This document shows positions 49,197 through 59,088 of a DNA stretch of 64,000 nucleotides, one piece after another (position 1 is the stretch's first letter; every line of letters begins with the position of its first letter). Source of the DNA: Massilia timonae CCUG 45783 (GTDB lineage Bacteria > Pseudomonadota > Gammaproteobacteria > Burkholderiales > Burkholderiaceae_D); NCBI RefSeq assembly GCF_000315425.1, contig NZ_JH992923.1, forward strand, positions 186,365 to 250,364. Direction: 5' to 3'. The notes under the pieces were generated by a model, which saw only the letters and a program-made list of their open reading frames with translations, was not told the DNA's origin and searched no databases. The position numbers were made by a program, and so were the translations under genes.

Positions 49197-50438
49197 ATGA
49201 AACATCGTTTGACACCGCTGCTGGCGGCGCTCGCGCTCGCCTGCGGGTTTGCCAGCGCTTCGGCCGCGGCATGGTCGGCACCATTGACCCTGGAAGCGGC
49301 CATCGACCTGGCGCTGCGCGCCAATCCGACCCTGCGCGCGGCCGGCAGCGAAGTGGCGGCGCAAGAGGGCGCGCTGGCCCAGGCCGGGGCGCTGCCCAAT
49401 CCCGAGCTCGAGCTGCTGCGCGAAGGCGAGGGCGGTGATAGCCGCACCACGACCGCCACCCTGAACATCCCCATCGAACTGGGCGGCAAGCGCGCCGCGC
49501 GGGTCGAGGCGGCGCGCCAGGAAGGCGCGCTTGCCGCCATCGCACTGGAAGCGGAACGGGACAAGGTCCGCGCCGATGCCGCCGCCGCCTTCCACGACGT
49601 CGTCGCGGCCCAGGAGCGTGAACGCATGGCCCGCGAACTGGTGGAGCTTGCCGGTCGCGCGCTGGCCGCCGCCGGCAAGCGGGTCGAGGCTGGGACCTTG
49701 TCTCCGGTCGAGGAGACCCGCGCCCGCGTGGCCCAGGGCAGCGCCCGGATCGAGGCGCTGCAGGCGGGGCGCGACCTGGAAGGCGCGCGCATCCGCCTGG
49801 CTGCCCTGTGGGGCGGCGACGCGCGCCAGTTGAGCATCCATGCGCCGCAGACCGCCGCGTTGCCCCCGGCGCCGCCGCTGGACCAGCTGCTGGCGCAACT
49901 CGACCGATCGCCGGCGATGCGCCATGCGCGCGCCCAGGTCGGCCAGCGCGAGGCGCTGGCCCGGCTCGAACGCGCGCGTCGCACGCCCGACGTCAACGTG
50001 ATCGTCGGCGCCCAGCGCGAAGGGCCGGATACCCGCAACCGCGCAGTGCTCGGCCTGTCGGTGCCGCTGCCGCTGTTCAACCGCAACGACGGCGCCGTGC
50101 TCGATGCGCTGCGCCGGGTCGACAAGGCGCGCGACCAGCAAGACGCCGAAGGCGTGCGCCTGCGCGCCGAGCTGGCGCAGGCCCATGCGCGGCTCACGGC
50201 GGCGCTGGCCGAATGCGCGCTGATCTCGACCGAGATATTGTCCGGCGCAGAAGACGCCGAGCGCGCCGCCAACCGCGGCTTCGAGCTCGGCAAGTTCGGC
50301 CTGATCGACGTGCTGGATGCCCAGCGCGTGCTGGCGCAATCGAAGAACCAATACCTGAACGCCGTCGCGGAGAGTCATCGCGCGGCGGCCGATATCGCAC
50401 GGCTGCTGGGACACGCAGCCGTCCAGGAGAATCCATGA
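49197..50438 (+). CDS. czcC: Heavy-metal efflux outer-membrane factor CzcC
   Basis: A 413-residue TolC-fold protein with a signal peptide (residues 1-24). Two outer-membrane-efflux repeats are visible, opening with LTLEAAIDLALRANPTLRAA and containing LNIPIELGGKRAARVEAAR and VPLPLFNRNDG, both typical of CzcC. It forms the outer duct of the metal pump. It overlaps czcB by ATGA. Confidence 0.9.
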   Translation: MKHRLTPLLAALALACGFASASAAAWSAPLTLEAAIDLALRANPTLRAAGSEVAAQEGALAQAGALPNPELELLREGEGGDSRTTTATLNIPIELGGKRAARVEAARQEGALAAIALEAERDKVRADAAAAFHDVVAAQERERMARELVELAGRALAAAGKRVEAGTLSPVEETRARVAQGSARIEALQAGRDLEGARIRLAALWGGDARQLSIHAPQTAALPPAPPLDQLLAQLDRSPAMRHARAQVGQREALARLERARRTPDVNVIVGAQREGPDTRNRAVLGLSVPLPLFNRNDGAVLDALRRVDKARDQQDAEGVRLRAELAQAHARLTAALAECALISTEILSGAEDAERAANRGFELGKFGLIDVLDAQRVLAQSKNQYLNAVAESHRAAADIARLLGHAAVQENP

Positions 50439-51625
50439 ACAAGCAGCAAAGCAAGGTCATCGCCATCATGCTGGCGATCGCCATTCTGATCGCCGCCATC
50501 GTGCTGGTGCGCGACCGCTCCCCAGCCGGTGTCGAGGAACACGGTCATCAAGAGGAACGGGAACACGCGGACGAGCACGGTCAAGAAGGGCACGCGGACG
50601 ACGGCGTGATCCGCTTCACCGACCAGCAGGTCGGCGTGGCCGGCATCACGATCGCCACCGCCGGCCCGGTCCACCTGGACACCTTCATCCGCATGCCGGG
50701 CCAGATCGCGCTCAACGAAGACCGCACCGCCCACGTGACGCCGCGCGCCGCCGGGGCGGTCAGCGAGGTCAATGCCACGCTCGGCCAGCAGGTGCGCAAG
50801 GACCAGGTCCTGGCCAGCGTCGCCAGCGCCGAAGTGGCGGGACAACGCGGCGCGCTGGCGGCGGCCGAGCGCCGGCTGGAATACGCGCGCAAGGTCCATG
50901 CGTCCGAAAAAATGCTGTGGGAAGAGCAGATCTCGCCCCGCCAGGACTTGCTGCGCGCCGAGCAGGAACTGAACGAGGCGCAGATCGCCGTCCAGAGCGC
51001 GCGCCAGCAGCTGCAGGCGCTCGGCGCCGTTGACGCCGGCTCGTCCAACCTCCTCAGAATCCGGGCGCCGTTCGACGGCGTGATCGTCGAAAAACACATC
51101 ACGATGGGTGAAGTCGTCGGCGCCGATACCCGCGTGTTCACCCTCACCGACCTGTCGACCGTATGGGCCGACGTGGTGGTGCCGGCGCGCGACCTCGAGA
51201 TCGTCCGGGTCGGCACCGATGCCGTCATTCGCTCGATTGCCTCCAACACGACGGCGCCGGGCAAGGTGTCCTACGTCAGCTCGCTGGTGGGCGAGGAATC
51301 GCGCTCGGCCAAGGCGCGCGTGGTGCTCGACAATCCGGGCGCGGCCTGGCGGCCGGGGCTGGCGGTGAACATCGACATCGTCACCGGATCGAACGACGTG
51401 CCGGTGGCGGTATCGCGCGAGGCGATCCAGACGGCGGATGGGCGGCAAGTTGTCTACAAGCGGGTCAAGGAAGGATTTGTCGCGCAGCCGGTGGCCACCG
51501 GCCGCTCGGATGGGCGCTTCGTCGAGATCACTGCCGGGCTGCGCGCGGGCGAGGCCTATGCGGCTGCCGGCAGCTTCGCGGTCAAGGCGGAGCAGGGCAA
51601 GGCGGAGGGCAGCCATGAACATTGA
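50435..51625 (+). CDS. czcB: Heavy-metal efflux periplasmic adaptor CzcB
   Basis: A 396-residue membrane fusion protein. A single N-terminal helix (about 8-25) is followed by a His/Glu-rich stretch (EEHGHQEEREHADEHG) probably binding metal, then lipoyl, coiled-coil and barrel domains (TPRAAGAVSEVNATLGQQVR, RIRAPFDGVIVEKHITMGE). The C-terminus ends with GSHEH. It links CzcA and CzcC and overlaps czcA by 11 bases. Confidence 0.9.
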   Translation: MNKQQSKVIAIMLAIAILIAAIVLVRDRSPAGVEEHGHQEEREHADEHGQEGHADDGVIRFTDQQVGVAGITIATAGPVHLDTFIRMPGQIALNEDRTAHVTPRAAGAVSEVNATLGQQVRKDQVLASVASAEVAGQRGALAAAERRLEYARKVHASEKMLWEEQISPRQDLLRAEQELNEAQIAVQSARQQLQALGAVDAGSSNLLRIRAPFDGVIVEKHITMGEVVGADTRVFTLTDLSTVWADVVVPARDLEIVRVGTDAVIRSIASNTTAPGKVSYVSSLVGEESRSAKARVVLDNPGAAWRPGLAVNIDIVTGSNDVPVAVSREAIQTADGRQVVYKRVKEGFVAQPVATGRSDGRFVEITAGLRAGEAYAAAGSFAVKAEQGKAEGSHEH

Positions 51626-54600
51626 GACCTCGACCAAACCGTCGACCGAAGCGTCGACCCTGTTCGACCGCCTGATCGCGACCGCCATCGCGCGCCGCTG
51701 GCTGGTGATGCTGGCCGTGCTGGCGATGGCCGGCATCGGCGTCTACAACTATGGCCGGCTGCCGATCGACGCGGTGCCGGACGTGACCAACGTCCAGGTC
51801 CAGATCAATACCGCGGCGCCGGGCTACTCTCCGCTCGAAACCGAACAGCGCATCACCTATCCGGTCGAGGCGGTGCTGTCGGGCCTGCCGCACCTGGAAC
51901 AGTTCCGCTCCCTGTCGCGCTACGGCCTGTCGCAGGTGACGGTGGTGTTCGAGGAGGGCACCGACATCCACTTCGCGCGCCAGCTGGTCAGCCAGCGCCT
52001 GCAGGATGCGCGCGAAGGGCTGCCGGCCGGCGTGATCCCGACCCTGGGTCCGATCGCGACCGGCCTGTCCGAGATCTACCAGTGGACCGTGGAGACCGAG
52101 CCGGGCGCGAAGAAGCCGGACGGGACGCCCTATACGCCCACTGACCTGCGCGAGATCCAGGACTGGATCATCAAGCCGCAGTTGCGCACCGTGCCGGGCG
52201 TCACAGAGATCAACTCGATCGGCGGCTTCGACAAGGAATACCTGGTGGCCCCGAACACGGCCACGCTGTCGTCGTATGGCCTCGAACTGGCCGACATCGT
52301 CAATGCATTGGAGCGCAACAACAGCAACGTCGGCGCCGGCTACATCGAGCGCGAAGGCGAGCAGTACCTGGTGCGCGCGCCGGGCCAGGCCGCGTCGATC
52401 GACGACATCGGCAATATCGTCGTCACCAGCATCCGCGGCATCCCGGTGCGGGTGCGCGACGTGGCCGAGGTGACGATCGGTCAGGAGCTGCGCACCGGCG
52501 CCGCCACCGAGAATGGCGTGGAGGTGGTGCTCGGCACCGTGGTGATGCTGATCGGCGAGAACAGCCGCGCGGTGTCGAAAGCGGTCGACGCGCGCATGCT
52601 CGAGATCAACCGCAGCCTGCCGAAGGGCGTCAAGGCCGTCACGGTCTACGATAGAACCGTCCTGGTCGAGCGGGCCATCGCCACGGTGCGCAAGAACCTG
52701 GTCGAGGGCGCGATCCTGGTGGTGGCGGTGCTGTTCTTCTTTCTTGGGAACCTGCGCGCGGCGCTGCTCACCGCCATGGTGATCCCCTTGTCGATGCTGT
52801 TCACCTTCAGCGGCATGGTGGCTAACCAGGTCAGCGCCAACCTGCTCAGCCTGGGGGCATTGGACTTCGGCATCATCGTCGACGGCGCCGTGGTGATCGT
52901 CGAGAACTGCGTGCGGCGCCTGGCCGCCGCCCAGCACCGGCTGGGGCGCATCCTCACGCGCGAGGAGCGCTTTGCGGAGGTGTTCGAGGCGGCGCGCGAG
53001 GCGCGCCGGCCGCTCATCTACGGCCAGCTGATCATCATGATCGTCTACCTGCCGATCTTCGCCCTGACCGGCATCGAGGGCAAGATGTTCCACCCGATGG
53101 CCTTCACCGTGGTGTTCGCGCTGCTGGGCGCGATGATCCTGTCGGTAACCTTCGTGCCGGCCGCCGTGGCGCTGTTCATCGGCCGCTCGGTCGAGGAAAA
53201 GGAAAGCCGCGTGATGGGCGCGGCGCGCCGCTGGTATGCGCCGGCGCTCGACTATGCGCTGGCCAACCGCGCCGTGATGCTGGTGTTCGCGGCGGTGGTG
53301 ATCGCGCTTGCCGCCCTGATGGCCACGCGCCTGGGCACGGAGTTCGCGCCGAATCTCGACGAGGGCGACATGGCGGTGCTGACGATGCGCGTGCCCGGCA
53401 CGAGCCTGACCCAGTCGGTCAGGATGCAGCAGCAGATCGAGACCGTCTTGATGCGCGAATTCCCCGAGATCGCGCGCGTGTTCGCCCGCATCGGCACCGC
53501 CGAGATCGCGTCCGATCCGATGCCGCCCAGCGTGGCCGACAGCTACATCATTTTCAAGCCCGAGAAGGAGTGGCCAAGGGTTGGAAAAGGCGCGAGGCGT
53601 TCGCGCGCCGAAGTCGAAAGCGCGATCCGCGCGACGCTCGAAGGCCTGCCCGGCAACAACTACGAATTCAGCCAGCCGATCCAGCTGCGCGTGAACGAAC
53701 TGATCTCGGGCGTGCGCAGCGACGTCGCCGTCAAATTGTTCGGCGACGGCCTGGGCGTGCTCGGCGCCACCGCCAGCGAGATCGCCGCCGCCCTGCGCCG
53801 GGTGCCGGGCGCCAGCGAGGTGCAGGTGGAGCAGACCAGCGGCCTGCCCATGCTGCAGATCCGGGTCGACCGCGAGCGCGCCGCGAGGATGGGCCTGAAC
53901 ATCGGCGACGTCCAGGAAATGATCGCCACCGCCACCGCCGGCCGCGCCGCCGGCACCCTGTTCGAGGGCGACCGCCGCTTCGACATCGTGGTGCGCCTGC
54001 CGGAAGCCGTGCGCGGAGATATCGACGCGCTGCGCCGGCTGCCGGTGGCGCTGCCCGGCAGTGCTGAAGGCATGCGCAGCTTCATCGCCCTGGGCGAGAT
54101 CGCCAGCTTCGAGGTGGCGCCCGGCCCCAACCAGCTCAGTCGCGAGCAGGGCAAGCGCCGGGTGGTGGTCAGCGCCAACGTGCGCGGGCGCGACATCGGC
54201 TCCTTTGTCGCCGATGCGCGGGAGCGCATCGCGCGGGAGGTGCGCATCGCGCCCGGCTACTGGATCGCCTGGGGCGGCCAGTTCGAGCACCTCGCCAAGG
54301 CCGCCGAGCGCCTGCGCCTGATCGTGCCCGCCTCGCTGCTGCTGGTTTTCGTGCTCCTTTACCTGGTGTTCAACAATGTGCGCGACGGCTTGCTGGTGTT
54401 CACCGGCATCCCGTTCGCCCTGGCCGGCGGCGTGGCGGCCCTGTGGGCGCGCGGGATCCCGTTGTCGATTTCGGCGGCGGTCGGCTTCATCGCCTTGTCC
54501 GGAGTGGCCGTGCTCAACGGCCTGGTGCTGATTTCCTTCATCCGCAGCCTGCGCCAGGACGGCATGGCGCTGCCGGACGCGGTGCGCCAGGGGGCGCTGG

Positions 54601-54857
54601 CGCGCCTGCGGCCGGTCTTGATGACGGCGCTGGTCGCCTCGCTCGGCTTCGTGCCGATGGCGCTGGCGGTCGGCACCGGGGCCGAGGTCCAGCGGCCGTT
54701 GGCCACGGTGGTGATTGGCGGGGTATTGTCGTCGACCGTCCTGACGCTGCTTTTGTTGCCGGTTTTATATGAATGGACGCATCGCGCGCGACCCGCGCGG
54801 GCTTCTTTGCCATTCGTGCGCGCGTTTTTTCGCCGAAACAGTGAAAATATCCCATAG
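51615..54857 (+). CDS. czcA: Heavy-metal efflux RND pump CzcA
   Basis: A 1080-residue HME-RND proton antiporter with 12 membrane helices and two large periplasmic loops. The start shows RLPIDAVPDVTNVQVQINT, the family signature. In helix 4 the motif DFGIIVDGAVVIVEN (Asp417, Asp423, Glu430) is that of the HME1 subgroup that exports zinc, cobalt, cadmium and nickel. It is the motor of the operon and of full family length. Confidence 0.93.
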   Translation: MNIETSTKPSTEASTLFDRLIATAIARRWLVMLAVLAMAGIGVYNYGRLPIDAVPDVTNVQVQINTAAPGYSPLETEQRITYPVEAVLSGLPHLEQFRSLSRYGLSQVTVVFEEGTDIHFARQLVSQRLQDAREGLPAGVIPTLGPIATGLSEIYQWTVETEPGAKKPDGTPYTPTDLREIQDWIIKPQLRTVPGVTEINSIGGFDKEYLVAPNTATLSSYGLELADIVNALERNNSNVGAGYIEREGEQYLVRAPGQAASIDDIGNIVVTSIRGIPVRVRDVAEVTIGQELRTGAATENGVEVVLGTVVMLIGENSRAVSKAVDARMLEINRSLPKGVKAVTVYDRTVLVERAIATVRKNLVEGAILVVAVLFFFLGNLRAALLTAMVIPLSMLFTFSGMVANQVSANLLSLGALDFGIIVDGAVVIVENCVRRLAAAQHRLGRILTREERFAEVFEAAREARRPLIYGQLIIMIVYLPIFALTGIEGKMFHPMAFTVVFALLGAMILSVTFVPAAVALFIGRSVEEKESRVMGAARRWYAPALDYALANRAVMLVFAAVVIALAALMATRLGTEFAPNLDEGDMAVLTMRVPGTSLTQSVRMQQQIETVLMREFPEIARVFARIGTAEIASDPMPPSVADSYIIFKPEKEWPRVGKGARRSRAEVESAIRATLEGLPGNNYEFSQPIQLRVNELISGVRSDVAVKLFGDGLGVLGATASEIAAALRRVPGASEVQVEQTSGLPMLQIRVDRERAARMGLNIGDVQEMIATATAGRAAGTLFEGDRRFDIVVRLPEAVRGDIDALRRLPVALPGSAEGMRSFIALGEIASFEVAPGPNQLSREQGKRRVVVSANVRGRDIGSFVADARERIAREVRIAPGYWIAWGGQFEHLAKAAERLRLIVPASLLLVFVLLYLVFNNVRDGLLVFTGIPFALAGGVAALWARGIPLSISAAVGFIALSGVAVLNGLVLISFIRSLRQDGMALPDAVRQGALARLRPVLMTALVASLGFVPMALAVGTGAEVQRPLATVVIGGVLSSTVLTLLLLPVLYEWTHRARPARASLPFVRAFFRRNSENIP

Positions 54858-54891
54858 ACAACCGTGCGCCACGTATTGCTCTATATGAAAA

Positions 54892-54900
54892 TGGTATAGT
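54892..54900 (+). promoter_or_regulatory. Candidate extended -10 promoter of the rsb module
   Basis: TGGTATAGT matches the extended -10 form (TGn followed by TATAAT-like) and lies 87 bases before the rsbR start in the only AT-rich gap between czcA and rsbR. No good -35 box is seen, as is usual for extended -10 promoters. Confidence 0.4.
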
Positions 54901-54986
54901 TGGATGTTTAACAGAAATTTGTCCGCGCCGGCGGCGGAAAGCGGCCCCAGGCGCGGCGCCAATCACCATTTCAAGGGATAAGACAG

Positions 54987-55850
54987 ATGAGCATGAAGGA
55001 TTACGCGGATCGCATCAGCCAGACAGTCCTGGACCAGGAGGCCGCGATCGGCGCCGAATGGCTCTCCCAGCTCGAAGCGCTGAGCGTGCGCAGCAACGCC
55101 GCCGCGCGCGAACAACTGCGTTCGCACTGCAACCACTTCCTGAAAGCCTTCGCCACTGCCACCCGCGGCGGCGAACTCGAAAACATCGACCACCGTTCGT
55201 GGGACGAACTGCGCGACCTGCTGGCCGAGATCTCGTCGACCCGCGCCAAGTCGGGCTCGACCCCGAGCGAGACCGCCACCTTCGTGTTCTCGCTCAAGCA
55301 GCCGCTGTTCGCGCGCCTGCAGGCGGCATTCGCCGGCGACGCCGAAGGCCTGGCCGCGGCATCGTGGATCGTCAACACCCTGCTCGACAAGCTGGGCCTG
55401 TACACCATCGAGGTGTTCCAGAAGACCAAGGACCAGATCATCGTGCGCCAGCAGCAGGAGCTGCTGGAGCTGTCCACGCCGGTGGTCAAGCTGTGGAACG
55501 GCATCCTGGCGCTGCCGCTGATCGGCACCCTGGACTCGGCCCGCACCCAGGTGGTGATGGAAAACATCCTGCAAAAGATCGTCGACACCGGCGCCATGAT
55601 CGCCATCATCGACATCACCGGCGTGCCGACCGTCGACACCCTGGTGGCCCAGCACCTGATGAAGACCATCGCCGCCGCGCGCCTGATGGGCGCCGACTGC
55701 ATCATCAGCGGCATCCGCCCGCAGATCGCGCAGACCATCGTGCACCTGGGCGTGAACCTGGAAGACGTGATCACCAAGGCCACCCTGGCCGACGCCTTCC
55801 TGGTGGCGCTCGAGCGCACCGGCGCCTCGATCACCATCAAGCACGCCTGA
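54987..55850 (+). CDS. RsbR-type stressosome protein (RsbRD + STAS)
   Basis: A 287-residue protein. Residues 1-145 match an RsbRD N-terminal sensory domain, and 160-287 a STAS domain with the phosphorylation loop IDITGVPTVDTLVAQHL, where the Thr residues are likely kinase targets. In stressosomes RsbR and RsbS form a large shell that holds the kinase RsbT. AAGGGA lies before the ATG. It heads six tightly packed genes. Confidence 0.88.
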   Translation: MSMKDYADRISQTVLDQEAAIGAEWLSQLEALSVRSNAAAREQLRSHCNHFLKAFATATRGGELENIDHRSWDELRDLLAEISSTRAKSGSTPSETATFVFSLKQPLFARLQAAFAGDAEGLAAASWIVNTLLDKLGLYTIEVFQKTKDQIIVRQQQELLELSTPVVKLWNGILALPLIGTLDSARTQVVMENILQKIVDTGAMIAIIDITGVPTVDTLVAQHLMKTIAAARLMGADCIISGIRPQIAQTIVHLGVNLEDVITKATLADAFLVALERTGASITIKHA

Positions 55851-55860
55851 GGCCAGCGCC

Positions 55861-56217
55861 ATGGAACGCATTCCGATCCTGCGCATGGGCGACCTGCTCC
55901 TGGTGACGATCCAGGTCGACATGCATGACCGTCTCGCCATGCAGCTGCAGGACGACCTGACCGAGCGCATCGTGAGCGACGGCGCCAAGGGGGTCCTGAT
56001 CGACATCTCGGCGCTCGACCTGGTCGACTCCTTCATCGGCCGCATGATCAGCAACACCGCCGCCATGGCGCGCGTGCTCGACGCCCGCACCGTGGTGGTC
56101 GGCATGCAGCCGGCGGTGGCGATCACCCTGGTCGAGCTGGGCCTGACCCTGCATGGCGTGAAGACCGCGCTGAACGTCGAGAAGGGCATGGCCCTGCTCG
56201 GAAAGAGCTACAGATAA
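55861..56217 (+). CDS. rsbS: RsbS-type STAS protein
   Basis: A 118-residue single STAS domain. The phosphorylation loop IDISALDLVDSFIGRM has Ser at the usual site. RsbS is the stressosome component that holds RsbT until phosphorylated. Its stop overlaps the rsbT ATG by one base. Confidence 0.88.
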   Translation: MERIPILRMGDLLLVTIQVDMHDRLAMQLQDDLTERIVSDGAKGVLIDISALDLVDSFIGRMISNTAAMARVLDARTVVVGMQPAVAITLVELGLTLHGVKTALNVEKGMALLGKSYR

Positions 56218-56684
56218 TGGTCGACGCGCATACCGATGCCGTCCTGTTCGAGACGCATCTGCTCGATCATCACCGCCAGCAGCGCACCGGCCGGTTGACC
56301 CTGCCGCTGCGTTCGGACGAGGACGTGGTGGGCCTGCGCAAGCAGGTGCGCGAACGCGCCGTGGCGCTCGCGCTGTCGCTGGTCGACCAGACCAAGCTGG
56401 TGACGGCCGCCAGCGAACTGGCGCGCAACACCATCAAGTACGGCGGCGGCGGCGAAGTCCACCTCGACGCGCTCGACGACGGCCTGCGCAAGGGCATCGG
56501 CCTGCTGTTCGTCGATGCCGGGCAGGGCATTCCCGACATCGACAGCGCCCTGCGCGATGGCTTTACTACCGGAGGCGGATTGGGCCTGGGCCTGGGCGGC
56601 TCCAAGCGCCTGGTCGACGAGTTCGACATCGACAGCCGTCCCAAGGAGGGCACCGCGGTGCTGATCGTCAAATGGAAGCGCTGA
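56217..56684 (+). CDS. rsbT: RsbT-type serine kinase
   Basis: A 155-residue GHKL-fold kinase of the anti-sigma regulatory type. The N box is ASELARNTIKYG, the G1 box DAGQGIPD, and the G2 box FTTGGGLGLGLGGSKRL. It should phosphorylate RsbS and RsbR in response to stress and then switch to a downstream partner. It overlaps the phosphatase gene by 13 bases. Confidence 0.9.
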   Translation: MVDAHTDAVLFETHLLDHHRQQRTGRLTLPLRSDEDVVGLRKQVRERAVALALSLVDQTKLVTAASELARNTIKYGGGGEVHLDALDDGLRKGIGLLFVDAGQGIPDIDSALRDGFTTGGGLGLGLGGSKRLVDEFDIDSRPKEGTAVLIVKWKR

Positions 56685-57706
56685 TCAGTTCCCAGTCACC
56701 GCAGCACGTGTTCGCCGTATCCCACGCCAGCGACGTCGCCGCCGTGCGCCGCGCCGGACAGAAGCTGGCCGAGTCGCTGGGTTTCAACGAGACCCGCGCC
56801 GGCCAGCTGGCCCTGATCATCACCGAAGCAGCCACCAATATCCTCAAGCACGCCGGCGAAGGCCAGATCCACGTCGGCCCGGCGCAGTCGCCCGCCGGCA
56901 TCGGCGTCGACGTGCTCGCGCTCGACCGCGGACCGGGCATCGCCGACCTGTCCAGCAGCCTGGTCGACGGCGTCTCGACCGCCGGCACCGCCGGCACCGG
57001 CCTGGGCGCACTGCACCGCCTGTCCGACGAATTCGACGTGTATTCGACGCGCGGCGACGGCGCCGCCTTCTTCATGCGCCTGTGGCGTGACGTGCCCAGC
57101 CCCGACCCGTGCGGGGTCGAGGTCGGCGCGCTGTGGAGTCCGATCCGGGGCGAGGACGTGTGCGGCGACGGCTGGGCGGTCGCCTGCGGCGGCGGCGGCG
57201 CGACCCTGCTCGCGGCCGACGGCCTGGGCCACGGTCCGGACGCGGCGCGCGCGGCCAGTGCGGCGATCGGGGCGCTGGGCGAGCGCGGTCCGGTCGCGGC
57301 GGGCGAGCTGGTGCATGCGGCGCACGAGGCCTTGCGGCCCACGCGCGGCGCTGCGCTGGCCGCGGCGCGCATCGATTTCGCGGCCGACGAGCTGCGCTTC
57401 GCCGGCGTCGGCAATATCGGCGCGATCGCGATCGCGATCGACGATGGACGCCGCGCGCTGGTGTCGCACAACGGCATCGTCGGCCACAACGTGCGCAAGG
57501 TGCAGGAGTTCGCGGTGCCGTTCGGTCCCGGCGCGCTGTGCATCCTGCATTCGGACGGCATCGAAACCCGCTGGGACCTGGACAAGTACCCGGGCCTGCA
57601 GGGCCGCAGCCCGGCCCTGATCGCGGCGATCCTGATGCGCGACTACATCCGCGGCCGCGACGACGCGATGGTGCTGGTGGTGCGCCGTCTGGCGGGGCGC
57701 GCATGA
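56672..57706 (+). CDS. Fused GHKL kinase-like/PP2C phosphatase (RsbX-like)
   Basis: A 344-residue protein. Residues 1-135 form an RsbT/RsbW-like ATP-binding domain (EAATNILKHAGEG, LDRGPGIADL), and 145-344 a SpoIIE-type PP2C phosphatase domain like RsbX (LLAADGLGHGPDAARA, VGNIGAIAIAI, LHSDGIETRW, RDDAMVLVVRR). It probably resets RsbR and RsbS by removing phosphate. The fusion with a kinase-like domain is the feature most different from Bacillus RsbX. It overlaps the next gene by four bases. Confidence 0.85.
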   Translation: MEALISSQSPQHVFAVSHASDVAAVRRAGQKLAESLGFNETRAGQLALIITEAATNILKHAGEGQIHVGPAQSPAGIGVDVLALDRGPGIADLSSSLVDGVSTAGTAGTGLGALHRLSDEFDVYSTRGDGAAFFMRLWRDVPSPDPCGVEVGALWSPIRGEDVCGDGWAVACGGGGATLLAADGLGHGPDAARAASAAIGALGERGPVAAGELVHAAHEALRPTRGAALAAARIDFAADELRFAGVGNIGAIAIAIDDGRRALVSHNGIVGHNVRKVQEFAVPFGPGALCILHSDGIETRWDLDKYPGLQGRSPALIAAILMRDYIRGRDDAMVLVVRRLAGRA

Positions 57707-59088
57707 GCCGCGCCATGCGCATCCTGAGCGTCGGCCTGGACAGCGACCAGGACGTGGTGCTGGTGCGCCAGCGCGCGCGCCAGATCTCGGCGCTGCTGGG
57801 CTTTTCGCAGCAGGACCAGGTGCGCATCGGCACCGCCGTCTCGGAAGTGGCGCGCGGCGCCTGCCACCAGGGACCGGGCGGACGCGCGCAGTTCCAGCTG
57901 CGCGAGAACGAAGGCCGCCAGCACCTCGAGGTGCTGGTCAGCGGCGGAACGCGCCCGCCCAGCGCCGACGCGCCGGAAACCGAGTCGCTGCGCGAGCTGG
58001 CGATCATCACCGCGCACCGCCTGATGGATGCCTGCGAGGTCGATCCGGGCGATGCCGGCGCCTCCACCGTCACCGTGCGCAAGGCGCTGCCGCGCCACGA
58101 GCACGTCACTTCGGCCCGCCTGGCCGAGATCGGCGCGCGCCTGGCCGACAGCCCGGTGTCGAACCCGGTGCACGAGCTGCAACTGCAGAACCAGGAATTG
58201 CTGGCCACCCTGGCCGAGCTGCGCGAACGCCAGGACGACCTGCTGTCGCTGACGCGCGAGCTGGAAGACACCAACCGCGGCATCGTGGCGCTGTACGCCG
58301 AGATCGAGGACAAGGCCGAGCGCCTGCGCCGCGCCGACGAAATGAAATCGCGCTTCCTGTCCAACACCAGCCACGAATTGAGGACGCCCTTGTCGTCGAT
58401 CCGCGCGCTGGCCCAGCTGCTGCTCGACCGCATGGACGGCGACCTGACCGAGGAACAGGAACGGCAGGTGACGTTCATCGCCAATGCCGCCAGCGACCTG
58501 TCGGAACTGGTCAACGACCTGCTCGACCTGGCCAAGATCGAGGCCGGGCGGGTCGAGACCCACGTCGAGCCGGTGGTGGTCGAGAACCTGTTCCGCGCGC
58601 TCAAGGGCATGCTGCGCCCGTTGGTCGACGAGGCGCGGGTGGAACTGATCTTCGAGCCGTCCGGCATCGAAGAGCCGTTTTATTCGGACGAAGGCAAGAT
58701 CTCGCAGATCCTGCGCAACTTCATCTCGAACGCGCTGAAGTTCACCGAGCAGGGTTCGGTGCTGGTGTTCGCCGCGCACGATCCGGAAGCCGACACCATC
58801 GCCTTCGCGGTGGCCGACACCGGCATCGGCATCAGTCCCGACAACCTGCAGCTGATCTTCGAGGAGTTCAGCCAGATCGAGCACCCCTTGCAGCGCCGCA
58901 GCAAGGGCACCGGACTTGGCCTCCCCCTGTGCCGCAAGCTGGCCGACCTGCTCGGTGGCCGGGTCGACGTATCGAGCACGCTGGGCGTGGGCTCGACGTT
59001 TACACTGACCCTGCCGCGCACGCCGCCAAACACATTGCCAAATATATCGCCCCAAGCGACCATGGATCCTGATGGAACCGCATCATGA
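57703..59088 (+). CDS. Histidine kinase with N-terminal RsbT-like domain
   Basis: A 461-residue kinase without membrane segments. Residues 1-130 resemble an anti-sigma/RsbT-like ATP-binding domain in degenerate form (QDQVRIGTAVSEVARGACHQ). A coiled coil (about 150-215) leads to the dimerisation domain with His224 in SNTSHELRTPLSS, followed by the ATPase domain with FISNALKFTEQG, VADTGIGISPD and GTGLGLPLCRKLADLLGG. It may receive the stressosome signal and phosphorylate the next protein. The short C-terminal tail is Pro-rich. Confidence 0.88.
   Translation: MSRAMRILSVGLDSDQDVVLVRQRARQISALLGFSQQDQVRIGTAVSEVARGACHQGPGGRAQFQLRENEGRQHLEVLVSGGTRPPSADAPETESLRELAIITAHRLMDACEVDPGDAGASTVTVRKALPRHEHVTSARLAEIGARLADSPVSNPVHELQLQNQELLATLAELRERQDDLLSLTRELEDTNRGIVALYAEIEDKAERLRRADEMKSRFLSNTSHELRTPLSSIRALAQLLLDRMDGDLTEEQERQVTFIANAASDLSELVNDLLDLAKIEAGRVETHVEPVVVENLFRALKGMLRPLVDEARVELIFEPSGIEEPFYSDEGKISQILRNFISNALKFTEQGSVLVFAAHDPEADTIAFAVADTGIGISPDNLQLIFEEFSQIEHPLQRRSKGTGLGLPLCRKLADLLGGRVDVSSTLGVGSTFTLTLPRTPPNTLPNISPQATMDPDGTAS

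Noticed and set aside
51582-54290. Open frame of about 900 codons antisense to czcA
   Set aside because: The product is a His/Asp/Gln-rich shadow of czcA with no family resemblance and no start signals.
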